Of a stretch of DNA of 64,000 nt, positions 49,779 to 59,094 are shown piece after piece; position 1 is the stretch's first letter, and each line of letters opens with the position of its first letter. The translations under genes and the position numbers were made by a program. The notes below the pieces were generated by a model. The model was not told the origin of the DNA. It worked only from the letters and a program-made list of their open reading frames with translations, and ran no database searches. Location of the stretch: the NCBI RefSeq assembly GCF_947499215.1, contig NZ_CANMNI010000004.1, forward strand, positions 62,001-126,000, read 5' to 3'. The DNA is from an uncultured Pontibacter sp. GTDB taxonomy: Bacteria; Bacteroidota; Bacteroidia; Cytophagales; Hymenobacteraceae.

Positions 49779-51875
49779 TTAACTAATACGGCTCCAGTTG
49801 ACGGTGTTTACACTGAGCGACTTGATGTGCCGTAGGATATTCTGGTTCTGTGGTTGTTCTAACTGTGGATCTTCATTCAGCACGCGTTGTGCCGCAGCCC
49901 GCGATTCCTGCAGGATCGGTGCGTCTTTGGCAAGGTCGGCAATTAACAGATCGAGCACACCGCTTTGCTGCGTACCCATCAGGTCGCCCGGACCGCGCAG
50001 TTTCAAATCGATGTCAGCAATTTCGAAACCATTATTAGTGCGCACCATGGTTTCGAGGCGGGTCTTGCTGTCTTTGCTCAATTTGTACCCCGTCATGAGG
50101 ATGCAGTAGCTCTGCTCAGCGCCACGTCCCACACGGCCGCGTAACTGGTGCAGCTGCGACAGACCGAAGCGCTCAGCGCTCTCTATGATCATCACAGAGG
50201 CATTCGGTACGTTCACACCCACCTCGATCACAGTGGTAGCCACCATGATCTGGGTCTCGTTGCGAACGAAGCGCTGCATTTCGTAATCTTTGTCCTGCGC
50301 CTTGAGCTTGCCATGCACCATGCTTACTTGGTTCTCCGGGAAAGCTCGTCGTATACTTTCATAGCCATCCGTCAAGTCCTTATAATCCATCCCCTCCGAC
50401 TCCTCTATGAGCGGGTATACGATGTATACCTGTCGGCCCAGCTTGATTTGGTCGCGTACGAATTGGAACACACGCAGCCGGTGGCTGTCGAAGCGGTGCA
50501 CGGTCACGATCTCCTTGCGGCCAGCCGGCATCTCGTCAATCACCGATACATCCAAGTCGCCGTAGAGCGTCATGGCCAAGGTGCGGGGTATAGGCGTGGC
50601 CGTCATCACGAGCACATGCGGGATGATGCGTGGGTTCTTGCGCCACAGCTTGGAGCGCTGCTCCACGCCAAAACGATGCTGCTCATCCACGATGCAGAGG
50701 CCCAGATTCTGAAACTGCACCACATCCTCGAGCAGGGCATGCGTGCCCACGATCATTTTCATGTCGCCGGAGCGCAGCTGCTCGTGCAGCACTTTGCGGT
50801 CTTTGGTTTTGGTGGAGCCGGTGAGTTTGCCGATGTTTATACCTAGCCGGTCCGCAAACTCCTTTAGGCCGGTATAGTGCTGGTCAGCCAGAATCTCGGT
50901 AGGTGCCATCAACACGGACTGCGCCCCGTTGTCGGCTGCGATGAGCATGGTGATGAAGGCCACAATTGTTTTGCCCGAGCCCACATCGCCCTGCAGCAGT
51001 CGGTTCATCTGCTTGCCGGCCGTCAGATCTTTGTGAATTTCCTTTACAACCCGTTTCTGAGCATTGGTCAGGTCAAAGGTCATGTGGTTTTTGTAGAACT
51101 CGGTTACGGTAGGTACCTGCTTGAACACCTGTCCGGCCAAGTCGGCGCGTCGCACCGTCTTTTGGCGTAGCAGTCGCAGCTGTATGTAAAAAAGTTCTTC
51201 AAACTTGAGGCGGAACTTGGCCGCATTGTACTTCTCCACTGACTGCGGGAAGTGGATGTTGATAAGCGCGTCCCTCTTGCTCATGAGCCGGTAATGGTCG
51301 ATCAGCTCCGGCGAAAGGGTTTCCTGTATGTTAGGCACAGCCACTTTCAGCAGCATCTCCATCATGCGGGAGATCGTCTTGCTCTCTACCCGAAAGGCCT
51401 TCAGCTTTTCGGTGGTATGGTAGACCGGCTGCAGAAAAGCCGTAGTTTGTTTCTCTTCGGCTAGTTCCTCCAACTCGGGGTGTGCCATGCTAAACTTGCC
51501 GTTAAAAGCAGTCGGTTTGCCGAACACAATATAATCGGTGTGGTTTTTCAGCGTCTTCTGCATCCACTTCACCCCCTTGAACCAAACGAGGTCCATCTCG
51601 CTGCCGGCTTCATCCACCAAAGTCGCAGCGAGTCGCTGCTTCCGGCCTTCGCCTAATACTTCTTTGCCACGCACGCGCCCGCGCACCTGCACATAGGGCA
51701 TGCTCTCGTCCAACTCAGCTATTTTATAGAACTGCGTGCGGTCGAGGTACCGGAAAGGGTAGTGCTGTATGAGGTCCCCGTAGGTATAGATATTGAGCTC
51801 CTTCTGCAGCAGTTCGGCCCGCTGCGGACCAACCCCTTTCAGGAATTCGATCTTGGTATGGAAGAAGTTGCTCAA
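49779..51875 (-). CDS. recG: ATP-dependent DNA helicase RecG
   Basis: Helicase that remodels stalled forks and branched DNA. The 698 residues have the RecG order: N-terminal LKGVGPQRAELLQKEL, an OB wedge domain (about 60-150: YVQVRGRVRGKEVLG), then helicase motifs LLQGDVGSGKTIVAF near 290 (Walker A), VDEQHRFG near 395 (motif II), MTATPIPRTLAMTLYGDLDVS (motif III) and the C-terminal LRGRVGRGAEQSYCILMT near 585 (motif VI), ending with the TRG-like segment. It follows gldD on the same strand after a hairpin and has its own -7 element. Assignment secure. Confidence 0.97.
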   Translation of the reverse strand: MSNFFHTKIEFLKGVGPQRAELLQKELNIYTYGDLIQHYPFRYLDRTQFYKIAELDESMPYVQVRGRVRGKEVLGEGRKQRLAATLVDEAGSEMDLVWFKGVKWMQKTLKNHTDYIVFGKPTAFNGKFSMAHPELEELAEEKQTTAFLQPVYHTTEKLKAFRVESKTISRMMEMLLKVAVPNIQETLSPELIDHYRLMSKRDALINIHFPQSVEKYNAAKFRLKFEELFYIQLRLLRQKTVRRADLAGQVFKQVPTVTEFYKNHMTFDLTNAQKRVVKEIHKDLTAGKQMNRLLQGDVGSGKTIVAFITMLIAADNGAQSVLMAPTEILADQHYTGLKEFADRLGINIGKLTGSTKTKDRKVLHEQLRSGDMKMIVGTHALLEDVVQFQNLGLCIVDEQHRFGVEQRSKLWRKNPRIIPHVLVMTATPIPRTLAMTLYGDLDVSVIDEMPAGRKEIVTVHRFDSHRLRVFQFVRDQIKLGRQVYIVYPLIEESEGMDYKDLTDGYESIRRAFPENQVSMVHGKLKAQDKDYEMQRFVRNETQIMVATTVIEVGVNVPNASVMIIESAERFGLSQLHQLRGRVGRGAEQSYCILMTGYKLSKDSKTRLETMVRTNNGFEIADIDLKLRGPGDLMGTQQSGVLDLLIADLAKDAPILQESRAAAQRVLNEDPQLEQPQNQNILRHIKSLSVNTVNWSRIS

Positions 51876-51907
51876 GGGCTTTTAGTAATGGTGCGTTGGT
51901 CGGTCTA

Positions 51908-51915
51908 CAAAGATA
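51908..51915 (-). promoter_or_regulatory. -7 promoter element for recG
   Basis: TATCTTTG on the minus strand, 32 bp before the recG ATG at 51875. Confidence 0.5.
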
Positions 51916-51920
51916 AAAGA

Positions 51921-51967
51921 CAAAGGGCAAAAGACCTTAGGTTATACCTGATGTCTTTTGCCCTTTG
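51921..51967. terminator. Hairpin between gldD and recG
   Basis: Perfect 15-bp stem CAAAGGGCAAAAGAC (51921-51935) with its complement at 51953-51967 and a 17-nt loop containing TATACCT. The left arm continues the octamer-like run AAAGATAA/AAGACAAA. On the minus strand a T-rich tract follows, so it can serve as the gldD terminator. Confidence 0.65.
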
Positions 51968-51990
51968 GTTAAAGGGTATGCTTAAAGAGA

Positions 51991-52611
51991 TTATTTCTTG
52001 TCCTTAAACTCCAGTGTATTCAACAGGTGCACAATATCCTTCTTCACATACTCAATAATCGGAGCTAATGAGTCGTTTTGGGTGGCGGTTCTGAAATATA
52101 GCGCACCCCTGAAGAAATGAGTAGTCGTATCCGTTACATAGAACTGAAACTGACTCGGGATTTCGCCCTCCAACTCAAATACGGAAGCTATATCGCCCTG
52201 TGGTGTTCTGACCTCTGTTTCCTCAATTGAGTATGCCTTTATCTGGTGTTTGCCCGTTAGTTTGCGTGCGTCCTCAATCAGGTTATTCAACATTTTCGGG
52301 TCGTTGTTGATGGCTTTGTAAGTCAGCTGCACGTTGGCCCCAAGACTCGGGTAAATGATGTTGATCCAGTGCGGCTGGGCGATCATGGACGAATCAGGGC
52401 GTATTTTGGCATGTTGTGAATACTCAAAGGTATAAGGATGCTCCTCCTGCAGCGGCTGGTAAGCAGTCTCTGGCAGATCGATGCGGTTATACCCTTTAGG
52501 TTTTGGTGTGTATTCGGCGCTGCAGCTGGCGATGGCTACGGCCATACCTGCCCACAGCAGCAGTTGGAGTTTAGCTGACTTTATGATAGTGCTCTTTTTT
52601 GCTTGCGACAT
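51991..52611 (-). CDS. gldD: Gliding motility lipoprotein GldD
   Basis: One of the lipoproteins required for gliding in Flavobacterium; found also in non-gliding Bacteroidota. 206 residues: a signal peptide with lipobox IASC (Cys30), then the family mark [21 protein letters not shown] at about 34-54 and [26 protein letters not shown] near 98. It probably faces the periplasm from the inner or outer membrane. Its first 41 bases overlap the end of gldE, and it is the last gene of the mutY-ssb-gldE-gldD series. The mechanism of GldD is unknown. Confidence 0.94.
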   Translation of the reverse strand: MSQAKKSTIIKSAKLQLLLWAGMAVAIASCSAEYTPKPKGYNRIDLPETAYQPLQEEHPYTFEYSQHAKIRPDSSMIAQPHWINIIYPSLGANVQLTYKAINNDPKMLNNLIEDARKLTGKHQIKAYSIEETEVRTPQGDIASVFELEGEIPSQFQFYVTDTTTHFFRGALYFRTATQNDSLAPIIEYVKKDIVHLLNTLEFKDKK

Positions 52612-53941
52612 TAATCTTTACTCGTTTTACACGCTTATTGTCCGCCGACTCAACCGTAAAATAATAGCGTCCGTACGATACTTCCTCACCTACAAAAGGT
52701 ATGCGGCCAAATAGCGCCAGCATAAGGCCGGCCACTGTCTCATGCTCACTTTTTACCTCGTTGAAGGCATCGAACGGAATCTCCGTGATCTTGCAAAAGT
52801 CGTGCAGCGATGTTTTACCGTCAAATATAAAGGTATTTTCGTCGAGTTGAGAGTAAATGATGTCATCCTCATCGTCGTATTCATCGTTTATCTCACCCAC
52901 AATTTCCTCGATTACATCCTCCATGGTAAGCAGCCCTACCGTTGTGCCGTACTCGTTCACCACAATGGCCATATGCACGTGCTTCTCCCGGAAGTCCTGC
53001 AACAGGTTGGAGATATGCTTGGTTTCCGGCACAAAGAAAGGTGCCCGGATCAGGTTCTGCCATTTAAAGTCAGCTCCCTTGTCTAGGTGAGGCAGGAGAT
53101 CCTTTACATATAGAATGCCATCGATGCTGTCGGTGTTCTGGGTATAGACCGGCACACGCGAATAACCCCATTGGGTGATCTGCGGTAGCAGCTCCGGCAG
53201 GGTGGCGCTCTGTGGAAATGCCACGATATCCACACGCGGACGCATGATCTGCTTTACCGTGATAGACCCGAAGTTGACGATGCCACGCAGAATTTTGCGT
53301 TCTTCCGGTGAGGTTTCCTCATTAGTGAGAGCCACGTCAAGGCTGTGATGCAGCTCCTCCAGCGTTTGACTGTAGGAGCGCACCCTATAGCGTCTGTCTA
53401 TGTAAGAGCTGATGCGTGTTAAAAGCCAACCCAGCGGACTTAATACAGGGCGCAAAGCATCCAGTACGGGGGCCATGCGCAATGCTATGGCGGGGCCATG
53501 CTTGCGGGCGTATACCTTGGGGAGCACTTCACCAAAGAAAACGATCAGGAAGGTAACCACCAGCAGGCTAATCAACATAGTAGTGGCGGCCATTGAAGTA
53601 GTGCCGGACAGCTGCCACGCAATGTAGCCGCAGAGCGTAATGATGCTGACGTTAATCGTGTTGTTGATGATCAGCAGCGAGGCCAATAGCTGGCGTGGGC
53701 TCTGGAGCAACTGGTGTACCAGTTGCTGCGCCTTGTGCTTGCTGGATCTGTTTTTTTCGAGCTCTTGCGGTGTAAGAGCGAAAAAAGCTGCCTCCGCCCC
53801 CGAAGTGAGGGCAGAGAGCAGCAATAGGATAAAGCAGGCCGAGATGGCTGCTAAATATTCAATTCTGAGTAAAGCGGTTGTGCTTTGTAAAAGTTGCAGT
53901 AAGCTATAACTCAGGGGGTCTCCGGGATCTAAACTGTCCAA
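52571..53941 (-). CDS. gldE: Gliding motility-associated protein GldE (CNNM/CBS/CorC type)
   Basis: 456 residues: a membrane part of about four helices (CNNM/DUF21 domain, residues 25-200), a CBS pair at about 215-335 ([49 protein letters not shown]), and a C-terminal CorC_HlyC domain ([22 protein letters not shown]). GldE partners GldD in gliding of Flavobacterium, where its overexpression compensates gldB defects; the fold is that of Mg/Co efflux proteins. It is followed by gldD with a 41-bp overlap and preceded by ssb. Ion transport by GldE has not been proven. Confidence 0.94.
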   Translation of the reverse strand: MDSLDPGDPLSYSLLQLLQSTTALLRIEYLAAISACFILLLLSALTSGAEAAFFALTPQELEKNRSSKHKAQQLVHQLLQSPRQLLASLLIINNTINVSIITLCGYIAWQLSGTTSMAATTMLISLLVVTFLIVFFGEVLPKVYARKHGPAIALRMAPVLDALRPVLSPLGWLLTRISSYIDRRYRVRSYSQTLEELHHSLDVALTNEETSPEERKILRGIVNFGSITVKQIMRPRVDIVAFPQSATLPELLPQITQWGYSRVPVYTQNTDSIDGILYVKDLLPHLDKGADFKWQNLIRAPFFVPETKHISNLLQDFREKHVHMAIVVNEYGTTVGLLTMEDVIEEIVGEINDEYDDEDDIIYSQLDENTFIFDGKTSLHDFCKITEIPFDAFNEVKSEHETVAGLMLALFGRIPFVGEEVSYGRYYFTVESADNKRVKRVKINVASKKEHYHKVS

Positions 53942-53966
53942 AATAGAGCGGTTAGGTTAAACAAGG

Positions 53967-54443
53967 TTAGAACGGTAAGTCGTCTGGCTCATCGTTCTGG
54001 AACGCGGAAGCGTTGCCTTTACTGGCCGCCGCGCCGCTGCTTTGAGTGGATGCTTGCGCAGAAGAACCACTCTGGTAGTTGCTTGATTCGCTGTTGCCTG
54101 CGCTGCCACCTTCGCGTCCGCCGAGCATGGTCATGTTATCAGCCACGATCTCGGTGCTGTAACGCTGCACACCCTCTTTGTCTTGGTAGCTGTTCGTGCG
54201 AATCTTGCCTTCGATGAAGACAGACTGCCCTTTGCGCAGGTACTTCTCGGCCACTTCAGCCAGACCGCGCCACAGCACAATGTTGTGCCACTCAGTGCGC
54301 TCCTGACGGTCGCCATTTTTGTCTTTGAATGTTTCAGAAGTCGCGATAGGGAAACGCGCTACGGCTACTCCGCCTTCGAGGTGGCGAACTTCTGGGTCCT
54401 TACCAAGATTTCCGATAAGGATGACTTTGTTTACACTTGCCAT
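53967..54443 (-). CDS. ssb: Single-stranded DNA-binding protein
   Basis: 158 residues: the OB fold (about 1-108) opens [20 protein letters not shown] and includes [34 protein letters not shown]; a Gly/Ser/Gln-rich linker follows; and the chain ends DEPDDLPF, the acidic tip that recruits repair and replication proteins such as RecG. It lies 110 bp downstream of mutY and 25 bp upstream of gldE on the same strand, the usual Bacteroidota arrangement. Nothing unusual. Confidence 0.97.
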   Translation of the reverse strand: MASVNKVILIGNLGKDPEVRHLEGGVAVARFPIATSETFKDKNGDRQERTEWHNIVLWRGLAEVAEKYLRKGQSVFIEGKIRTNSYQDKEGVQRYSTEIVADNMTMLGGREGGSAGNSESSNYQSGSSAQASTQSSGAAASKGNASAFQNDEPDDLPF

Positions 54444-54553
54444 GTCTTTTTTTGTTAAAAATTAAATTGAATTGGGCTACTCCGACAACCAAGCCGGAGG
54501 CAAATATGGCTTACTGAAACTTAGAATGCTTTTATGAGCGGAAAAGTTTCAGT

Positions 54554-55645
54554 CTATAAATTTACTAAAATCTTCTCATCTTTCAAATAGCTGTTGATAA
54601 GAATTGGCTTGGGAAGCGCCTCTATTTTGTCGGGGGTGTAAAGCGCCAGCCTTGCCTCCTGCAACACCTCTTCCCTTAAACGAGAATCGAGCCGAATCAG
54701 GTAAAACCGGGCGGTGATTTTTTGATGGCTCAGCACATGCTTATAGTCTTTGTGTGGCAGCTGTAGCTGGGCTTCTTGCACGGCTATACCTGCCTCGTTT
54801 AGCTCATGAAGTAGGGCGTGAGGCTCCAACGTCTTGGAATCACTTTCGTGCAGATAAAAATCATACAAGCCTTCCCAGATATCGCCGCTCATTCGCTTGC
54901 GGAGGTAGTACTGCCCTCCGTACTCAAACACGATGTAGTGGAAGAAACGGGGCCGGGCGGCCTTGGCTTTCGACTTGACCGGAAGCTCCTGTACCAATCC
55001 GTGGGTGAAGGCGAAGCAGGACTGCTGCAGCGGACAGAAGAGGCAGTCGGGCATGACCGGGGTGCACTGTATGGCGCCAAACTCCATAACAGCCTGATTA
55101 AAGGTGTCAGGTGCATCGGCAGGTATGAGCTCGTTGGCCAGTTGCTGAAATACCTTGCGCGAGGCCGGAGCCGCTATGTCGTCGGAGATGCCAAACACTC
55201 TCGCCAGCACTCTGAATACGTTCCCGTCGAGCACGGCCACCTGCTCTCTAAAAGCGAAAGAAGCTATGGCGGCGGCGGTATAGCTCCCAACGCCTCGCAG
55301 CTTCAGTAACTCTTCATACCTGTCAGGGAATACGCCATCATACTCCTGCACAATCTGTTTGGCGGTGTGATGCATGTTGCGGGCCCTAGAGTAGTAGCCG
55401 AGTCCTTGCCAGAGGCGCAGTACTTCGTCTTCTGGCGCTGCGGCTAAGTCTCGCACGGTCGGATAGTTTTCAGCGAAGCGCAGGTAGTAAGGCAGTCCTT
55501 GGTTCACGCGTGTTTGCTGTAGGATTACTTCCGAGAGCCAGATCAGGTATGGGTTGGTGGTTTCGCGCCAAGGCAGGGCTCTTTTATGGCGCTGGTACCA
55601 GTCCAGAAGGGTTTGGGAAAAGTATGCGTGAGGGGTGTTTTTCAT
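54554..55645 (-). CDS. mutY: A/G-specific adenine glycosylase
   Basis: Removes adenine paired with 8-oxoguanine. The 363 residues contain SEVILQQTRVNQG with the catalytic Glu39, the helix-hairpin-helix LRGVGSYTAAAIASFAF (Ser where endonuclease III has Lys), LDGNVFRVLARVFGI with the catalytic Asp, an Fe-S cluster site C-x6-C-x2-C-x5-C (CTPVMPDCLFCPLQQSC near 193-209), and the C-terminal NUDIX-like domain that recognises 8-oxoG. It heads the mutY-ssb-gldE-gldD set and is divergent from HU. Assignment secure. Confidence 0.97.
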   Translation of the reverse strand: MKNTPHAYFSQTLLDWYQRHKRALPWRETTNPYLIWLSEVILQQTRVNQGLPYYLRFAENYPTVRDLAAAPEDEVLRLWQGLGYYSRARNMHHTAKQIVQEYDGVFPDRYEELLKLRGVGSYTAAAIASFAFREQVAVLDGNVFRVLARVFGISDDIAAPASRKVFQQLANELIPADAPDTFNQAVMEFGAIQCTPVMPDCLFCPLQQSCFAFTHGLVQELPVKSKAKAARPRFFHYIVFEYGGQYYLRKRMSGDIWEGLYDFYLHESDSKTLEPHALLHELNEAGIAVQEAQLQLPHKDYKHVLSHQKITARFYLIRLDSRLREEVLQEARLALYTPDKIEALPKPILINSYLKDEKILVNL

Positions 55646-55682
55646 AAAGAATGCAGATGCAGCTTAGGAGTAGCTAAACAGA

Positions 55683-55690
55683 CAAAAGTA
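55683..55690 (-). promoter_or_regulatory. -7 promoter element for mutY
   Basis: TACTTTTG on the minus strand, 38 bp before the mutY ATG at 55645. Confidence 0.5.
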
Positions 55691-55891
55691 AAACAATGTT
55701 CTGAAAATGGGATGATGGGAGTCGCAGGTATTTCGCTATGTAATTAAAATATAAGTAGATAGGGTGCGTTAGGGAGGGGGTAGGCTGGCACGGGTATTGC
55801 AGTGTGGAGAGCAGGAGACGGGCCGGGTTAAGGCGGGGGCACGATCTGTAATAATTTAGTGCTAAAGCTTTTACTTGTCGAAAAGTAGGTA

Positions 55892-55899
55892 TACCTTTG
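55892..55899 (+). promoter_or_regulatory. -7 promoter element for the HU/IHF gene
   Basis: TACCTTTG matches TAnnTTTG, 88 bp before the GTG at 55987. It overlaps the 10-bp palindrome AGGTATACCT at 55887-55896. Confidence 0.55.
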
Positions 55900-55986
55900 T
55901 GCCCCGAAAAATGGGTAACAGCCAAGCCGCTGGTTACCTGAAAGATAGAAAGTTAACTTATTACTAATTTATAAAAATCTAAGAAA

Positions 55987-56292
55987 GTGACTAAAGCAGA
56001 AGTAATATCAGAGATTGCTGATAAAACAGGGATTGATAAGGCTGATGTTCAATCTACCATTGAGGCATTTTTCAAAGTGGTGAAAGACTCTATGGCCGAT
56101 GGTAACAACATCTATGTGAGAGGTTTTGGAAGCTTTGTGAACAAGAAGCGCGCGAAGAAAGTGGCTCGTAACATTTCGAAGAACACCTCGATCATTATCG
56201 ATGAGCACTTCATTCCTAGCTTCAAGCCATCCAAAACGTTTATCGCTAAGATTAAGAACAGCAAAAAGATTAAAGAGCTGGCTCATTCTTAA
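55987..56292 (+). CDS. HU/IHF family DNA-bending protein
   Basis: 101 residues from GTG 55987. The N-terminal helices (KAEVISEIADKTGIDKADVQSTIEAFF) and the FVRGFGSF-like IYVRGFGSFVNKKRAKKVARN segment are the HU/IHF signature; the beta-arm Pro intercalates into DNA in HFIPSFKPSKTF near 77-88. The Bacteroidota members are longer than HU of E. coli (90) and their naming as IHF subunit is conventional only. Divergent from mutY; its 341-bp upstream gap contains both promoters. Confidence 0.92.
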   Translation: MTKAEVISEIADKTGIDKADVQSTIEAFFKVVKDSMADGNNIYVRGFGSFVNKKRAKKVARNISKNTSIIIDEHFIPSFKPSKTFIAKIKNSKKIKELAHS

Positions 56293-56300
56293 TTCTTTCG

Positions 56301-56308
56301 TATATTTG
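56301..56308 (+). promoter_or_regulatory. -7 promoter element for the TPR gene at 56357
   Basis: TATATTTG, 48 bp before the ATG at 56357, directly after the HU stop; suggests separate transcription. Confidence 0.5.
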
Positions 56309-56356
56309 CCGATTGTTTGTTTATCCTTTAGAAAACAGCCACTTACGTAAAATAGA

Positions 56357-57220
56357 ATGTCACGCGCTCAAATAATCATACTTGTTGCAGCTATCGCTCT
56401 TGCAGCGGCCATGTTCTTTTTGCCTAAAGTGGTCGTAACAAAGGATGATGACAGTTCGGTAGCCACTGCACAGACTTCCGCTATTCCGGAAGGCCACTCA
56501 GAGGATGATGGTCACGACCACGGCCCTTCACCGGCTGCTGCGGCTGATGGGGTGCATGCCTCGGCTACACCGGAGCAGATGATGGAACTGGCCACTGTGC
56601 GTGCCCGTTATAACAAAGCATCTGACGCTAAAACACGCGGCCTTCTTGCCGGCGAACTGGCAGAGGCCTATGCCGCGGCCAGCAAGTTCGACAGCGCAGG
56701 TTACTACTATGAAGTAGCAGCCGAAGCTCGTCCGGGCGAGAAGAACTTCCGCAAAGCTGGCGACCAGTATTTCGAGGCCTTCACCTATGCGGCAACGCAG
56801 CAGCGGGCCAGCGAACTGGGAGGCAAGGCGCGTAAGATGTACGAGCAGGTGCTGAAGAACAACCCGAGTGACATGGACGCAAAGACAAATGTGGCCATGA
56901 CCTATATCGCGAGCGAAAACCCAATGCAGGGTATTACGCTGTTGCGAGAGGTGATTTCGGCAGACCCGAAAAATCAGAAGGCGTTATTTAACTTAGGTAT
57001 CCTGTCAGTGCAGTCCGGGCAGTGGGACAAAGCCGCTGAGCGATTCCAAAACTTGGTAGAAGTGAATCCGGAACATGTGGAAGGGACCTTTTATCTAGCG
57101 GTGTCATTGGCTGAGATCGGTAAGAAAGAAGAAGCTATCAGAACTTTCAACAAGGTAAAAACGATGAGCAGCGACCCTGCCCTTAATGCCTCAGTTGATG
57201 AGTATCTTGCGAAATTGTAA
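56357..57220 (+). CDS. Membrane-anchored TPR protein
   Basis: 287 residues. One N-terminal helix (about 4-24: AQIIILVAAIALAAAMFFLP) anchors the chain; a linker rich in His, Asp and Ala (SEDDGHDHGPSPAAAADGVH) follows, then four to five TPR units from about 75 to 285 (TRGLLAGELAEAYAAASKFDSA; LFNLGILSVQSGQWDKAAERF). The His/Asp-rich linker could bind metal, but that is a guess. Partners unknown. It stands between HU and the small ribosomal-type gene. Confidence 0.85.
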   Translation: MSRAQIIILVAAIALAAAMFFLPKVVVTKDDDSSVATAQTSAIPEGHSEDDGHDHGPSPAAAADGVHASATPEQMMELATVRARYNKASDAKTRGLLAGELAEAYAAASKFDSAGYYYEVAAEARPGEKNFRKAGDQYFEAFTYAATQQRASELGGKARKMYEQVLKNNPSDMDAKTNVAMTYIASENPMQGITLLREVISADPKNQKALFNLGILSVQSGQWDKAAERFQNLVEVNPEHVEGTFYLAVSLAEIGKKEEAIRTFNKVKTMSSDPALNASVDEYLAKL

Positions 57221-57256
57221 TAAAAGAAACATTCATTTAATAAAAACTTCAAGACT

Positions 57257-57346
57257 ATGCCTTGCGGAAAGAAAAGAAAAAGACATAAGATTGCCACTCA
57301 CAAGAGAAAGAAGCGTCTAAGAAAGAACAGACATAAGAAGAAATAA
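57257..57346 (+). CDS. bS22/AURKAIP1-COX24-like small basic protein (29 aa)
   Basis: ATG at 57257 encodes MPCGKKRKRHKIATHKRKK and ten more residues (RLRKNRHKKK), an almost purely Lys/Arg/His peptide of 29 residues. It matches the AURKAIP1/COX24 domain, whose mycobacterial relative bS22 is a 30S ribosomal protein and whose mitochondrial relative belongs to the small mitoribosomal subunit. In Bacteroidota genomes such a gene is often present next to rng. Ribosome association is inferred from family knowledge. The gene is very short but conserved in composition and position. Confidence 0.85.
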   Translation: MPCGKKRKRHKIATHKRKKRLRKNRHKKK

Positions 57347-57428
57347 TTTCTTCTGCGTTAATTGAGGCCCACATTGCTTCTGCAATTGTGGGCTTTGGTC
57401 TATACATCCAACTAATCTTTGAGAGAAA

Positions 57429-59015
57429 TTGAGTAACGAGCTTATAATCAATTCTACTCAGGATGGAGAGCGCATCGCCCTTTTACAGGATAAAAGACTA
57501 GTCGAGTTTCACCACGAGAAAAAGGATACAAACTATATCGTTGGGGATATCTTCCTAGGCACTGTAAAGAAGGTGATGCCAGGCCTAAACGCTGCTTTTA
57601 TTGACATTGGGTACCATAAGGATGCATTTTTGCATTACCATGATCTGGGAGCCAATGTCAAAACGCTAAACAAGTTTGTAAAGGCAGCACAGACTCAGAA
57701 GAACGCTTCTGCAAAGCTTAACCAGACAAAATTCGAGCCTGAGATTGACAAACTCGGGAAAATAGCTGATGTCCTTAAGAAAGGGCAGCAGCTGTTGGTC
57801 CAGATTGTCAAAGAGCCGATTTCAACCAAGGGTCCACGACTCTCCTGTGAGCTTTCGCTCGCCGGGCGATACTTGGTGCTTGTGCCGTTCTCAAACACGG
57901 TGAGCGTATCCAAGAAAATCGTAAGTAAAGAGGAGCGGACACGTCTCAAGCGTTTAATCACTTCGATTAAGCCGGAGAACTTTGGCGTGATCATTCGGAC
58001 GGTGGCCGAGGGCCGCGAAGTTGCAGAGCTCGATAGAGACCTGCGCAACATGGTCGAAAACTGGGAAGAGGGCTTTAAATCGCTGAAGCTGGCTAAGCCA
58101 AATGACAAGATCATTGGTGAGCTAGGACGTTCTTCGTCCATACTGAGGGATCTAATGAACGAAAGCTTTGACAACATAGTAGTCGACGACGAGTCGCTCT
58201 ATGACGAGATCAAAGCGTACATCGGTAGCATTGCGCCAGATAAATTAAGAATTCTGAAGCATTATACCGGTAAGACCAAAACCTTCGAACACTTTAACAT
58301 CGAGCGGCAACTAAAGGCTGCTTTCGGGAAAACAGTGACCATACCAGGTGGCGGATACCTGGTAATAGAGCACACCGAAGCCCTGCACGTAGTCGATGTG
58401 AACAGTGGGAACAAATCTAATACCGAAACCGATCAGGAGGCTACCGCGCTGAATGTGAACATGATGGCTGCCAGAGAGGTGGCCCGTCAGCTGCGACTCC
58501 GGGATATAGGTGGTATCATTGTAGTGGACTTCATTGACATGAAGTCGCCTGAAAACCGCCAGAAAGTATACGAGGTAGTAAAAGAGGAGCTGAAGCGAGA
58601 CCGATCCAAGTCGACAGTTCTGCCTATCTCAAAGTTTGGCCTCATGCAGATCACCCGCCAGCGGGTAAGGCCAGAGCAGAATATCGTGACCGGCGAAGTA
58701 TGCCCTACTTGCAACGGCACTGGTAAAATTTCTGCCAGCATTCTGATTACAGATGAAATAGACGTAGCGGTAGACGACCTGCTAACAAGTCACAATCACA
58801 AGAGTTTGACACTGTACGTGCACCCTTTCCTGTATTCTTATTATACTACAGGGGTGATCTCAAAGCAGATGAAGTGGTTCTTCCACTATTTTAAGTGGGT
58901 GAAATTTGTGAAAGATACTTCGCTTGGCATTACCGACTTTAAGGTGATGGACGACAAAGGCGAAGAAATTGAACTGCGCACCGCCCTGACGGAGGTAAAT
59001 GGTGTGGAGGAATAA
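57429..59015 (+). CDS. rng: Ribonuclease G/E family protein
   Basis: Single-strand endoribonuclease for 16S rRNA 5'-end and mRNA processing. From TTG 57429 the 528 residues start MSNELIINSTQDGERIALLQ, as in Bacteroidota homologues; an S1 RNA-binding domain follows (about 38-110: GDIFLGTVKKVMPGLNAAFIDIGYHKDAFLH), then the RNase H-like catalytic domain with VVDVNSGN and GGIIVVDFIDM near 360-370 for metal, and the zinc-link CPTCNGTG near 428. Shorter than RNase E and without a degradosome tail, hence RNase G type. A terminator follows. Confidence 0.95.
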   Translation: MSNELIINSTQDGERIALLQDKRLVEFHHEKKDTNYIVGDIFLGTVKKVMPGLNAAFIDIGYHKDAFLHYHDLGANVKTLNKFVKAAQTQKNASAKLNQTKFEPEIDKLGKIADVLKKGQQLLVQIVKEPISTKGPRLSCELSLAGRYLVLVPFSNTVSVSKKIVSKEERTRLKRLITSIKPENFGVIIRTVAEGREVAELDRDLRNMVENWEEGFKSLKLAKPNDKIIGELGRSSSILRDLMNESFDNIVVDDESLYDEIKAYIGSIAPDKLRILKHYTGKTKTFEHFNIERQLKAAFGKTVTIPGGGYLVIEHTEALHVVDVNSGNKSNTETDQEATALNVNMMAAREVARQLRLRDIGGIIVVDFIDMKSPENRQKVYEVVKEELKRDRSKSTVLPISKFGLMQITRQRVRPEQNIVTGEVCPTCNGTGKISASILITDEIDVAVDDLLTSHNHKSLTLYVHPFLYSYYTTGVISKQMKWFFHYFKWVKFVKDTSLGITDFKVMDDKGEEIELRTALTEVNGVEE

Positions 59016-59041
59016 GGAATTCTAATCAGATATAAGGCAAT

Positions 59042-59080
59042 AAAAAGGCCGCTTCGATTGCTCGGAGCGGCCTTTTTATT
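59042..59080. terminator. Bidirectional terminator after rng
   Basis: Stem AAAAAGGCCGCTTC (59042-59055) with GGAGCGGCCTTTTT (59064-59077, one G-U pair), serving rng and the converging gene at 59095. Confidence 0.88.
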
Positions 59081-59094
59081 TTGTTGGGTACACC

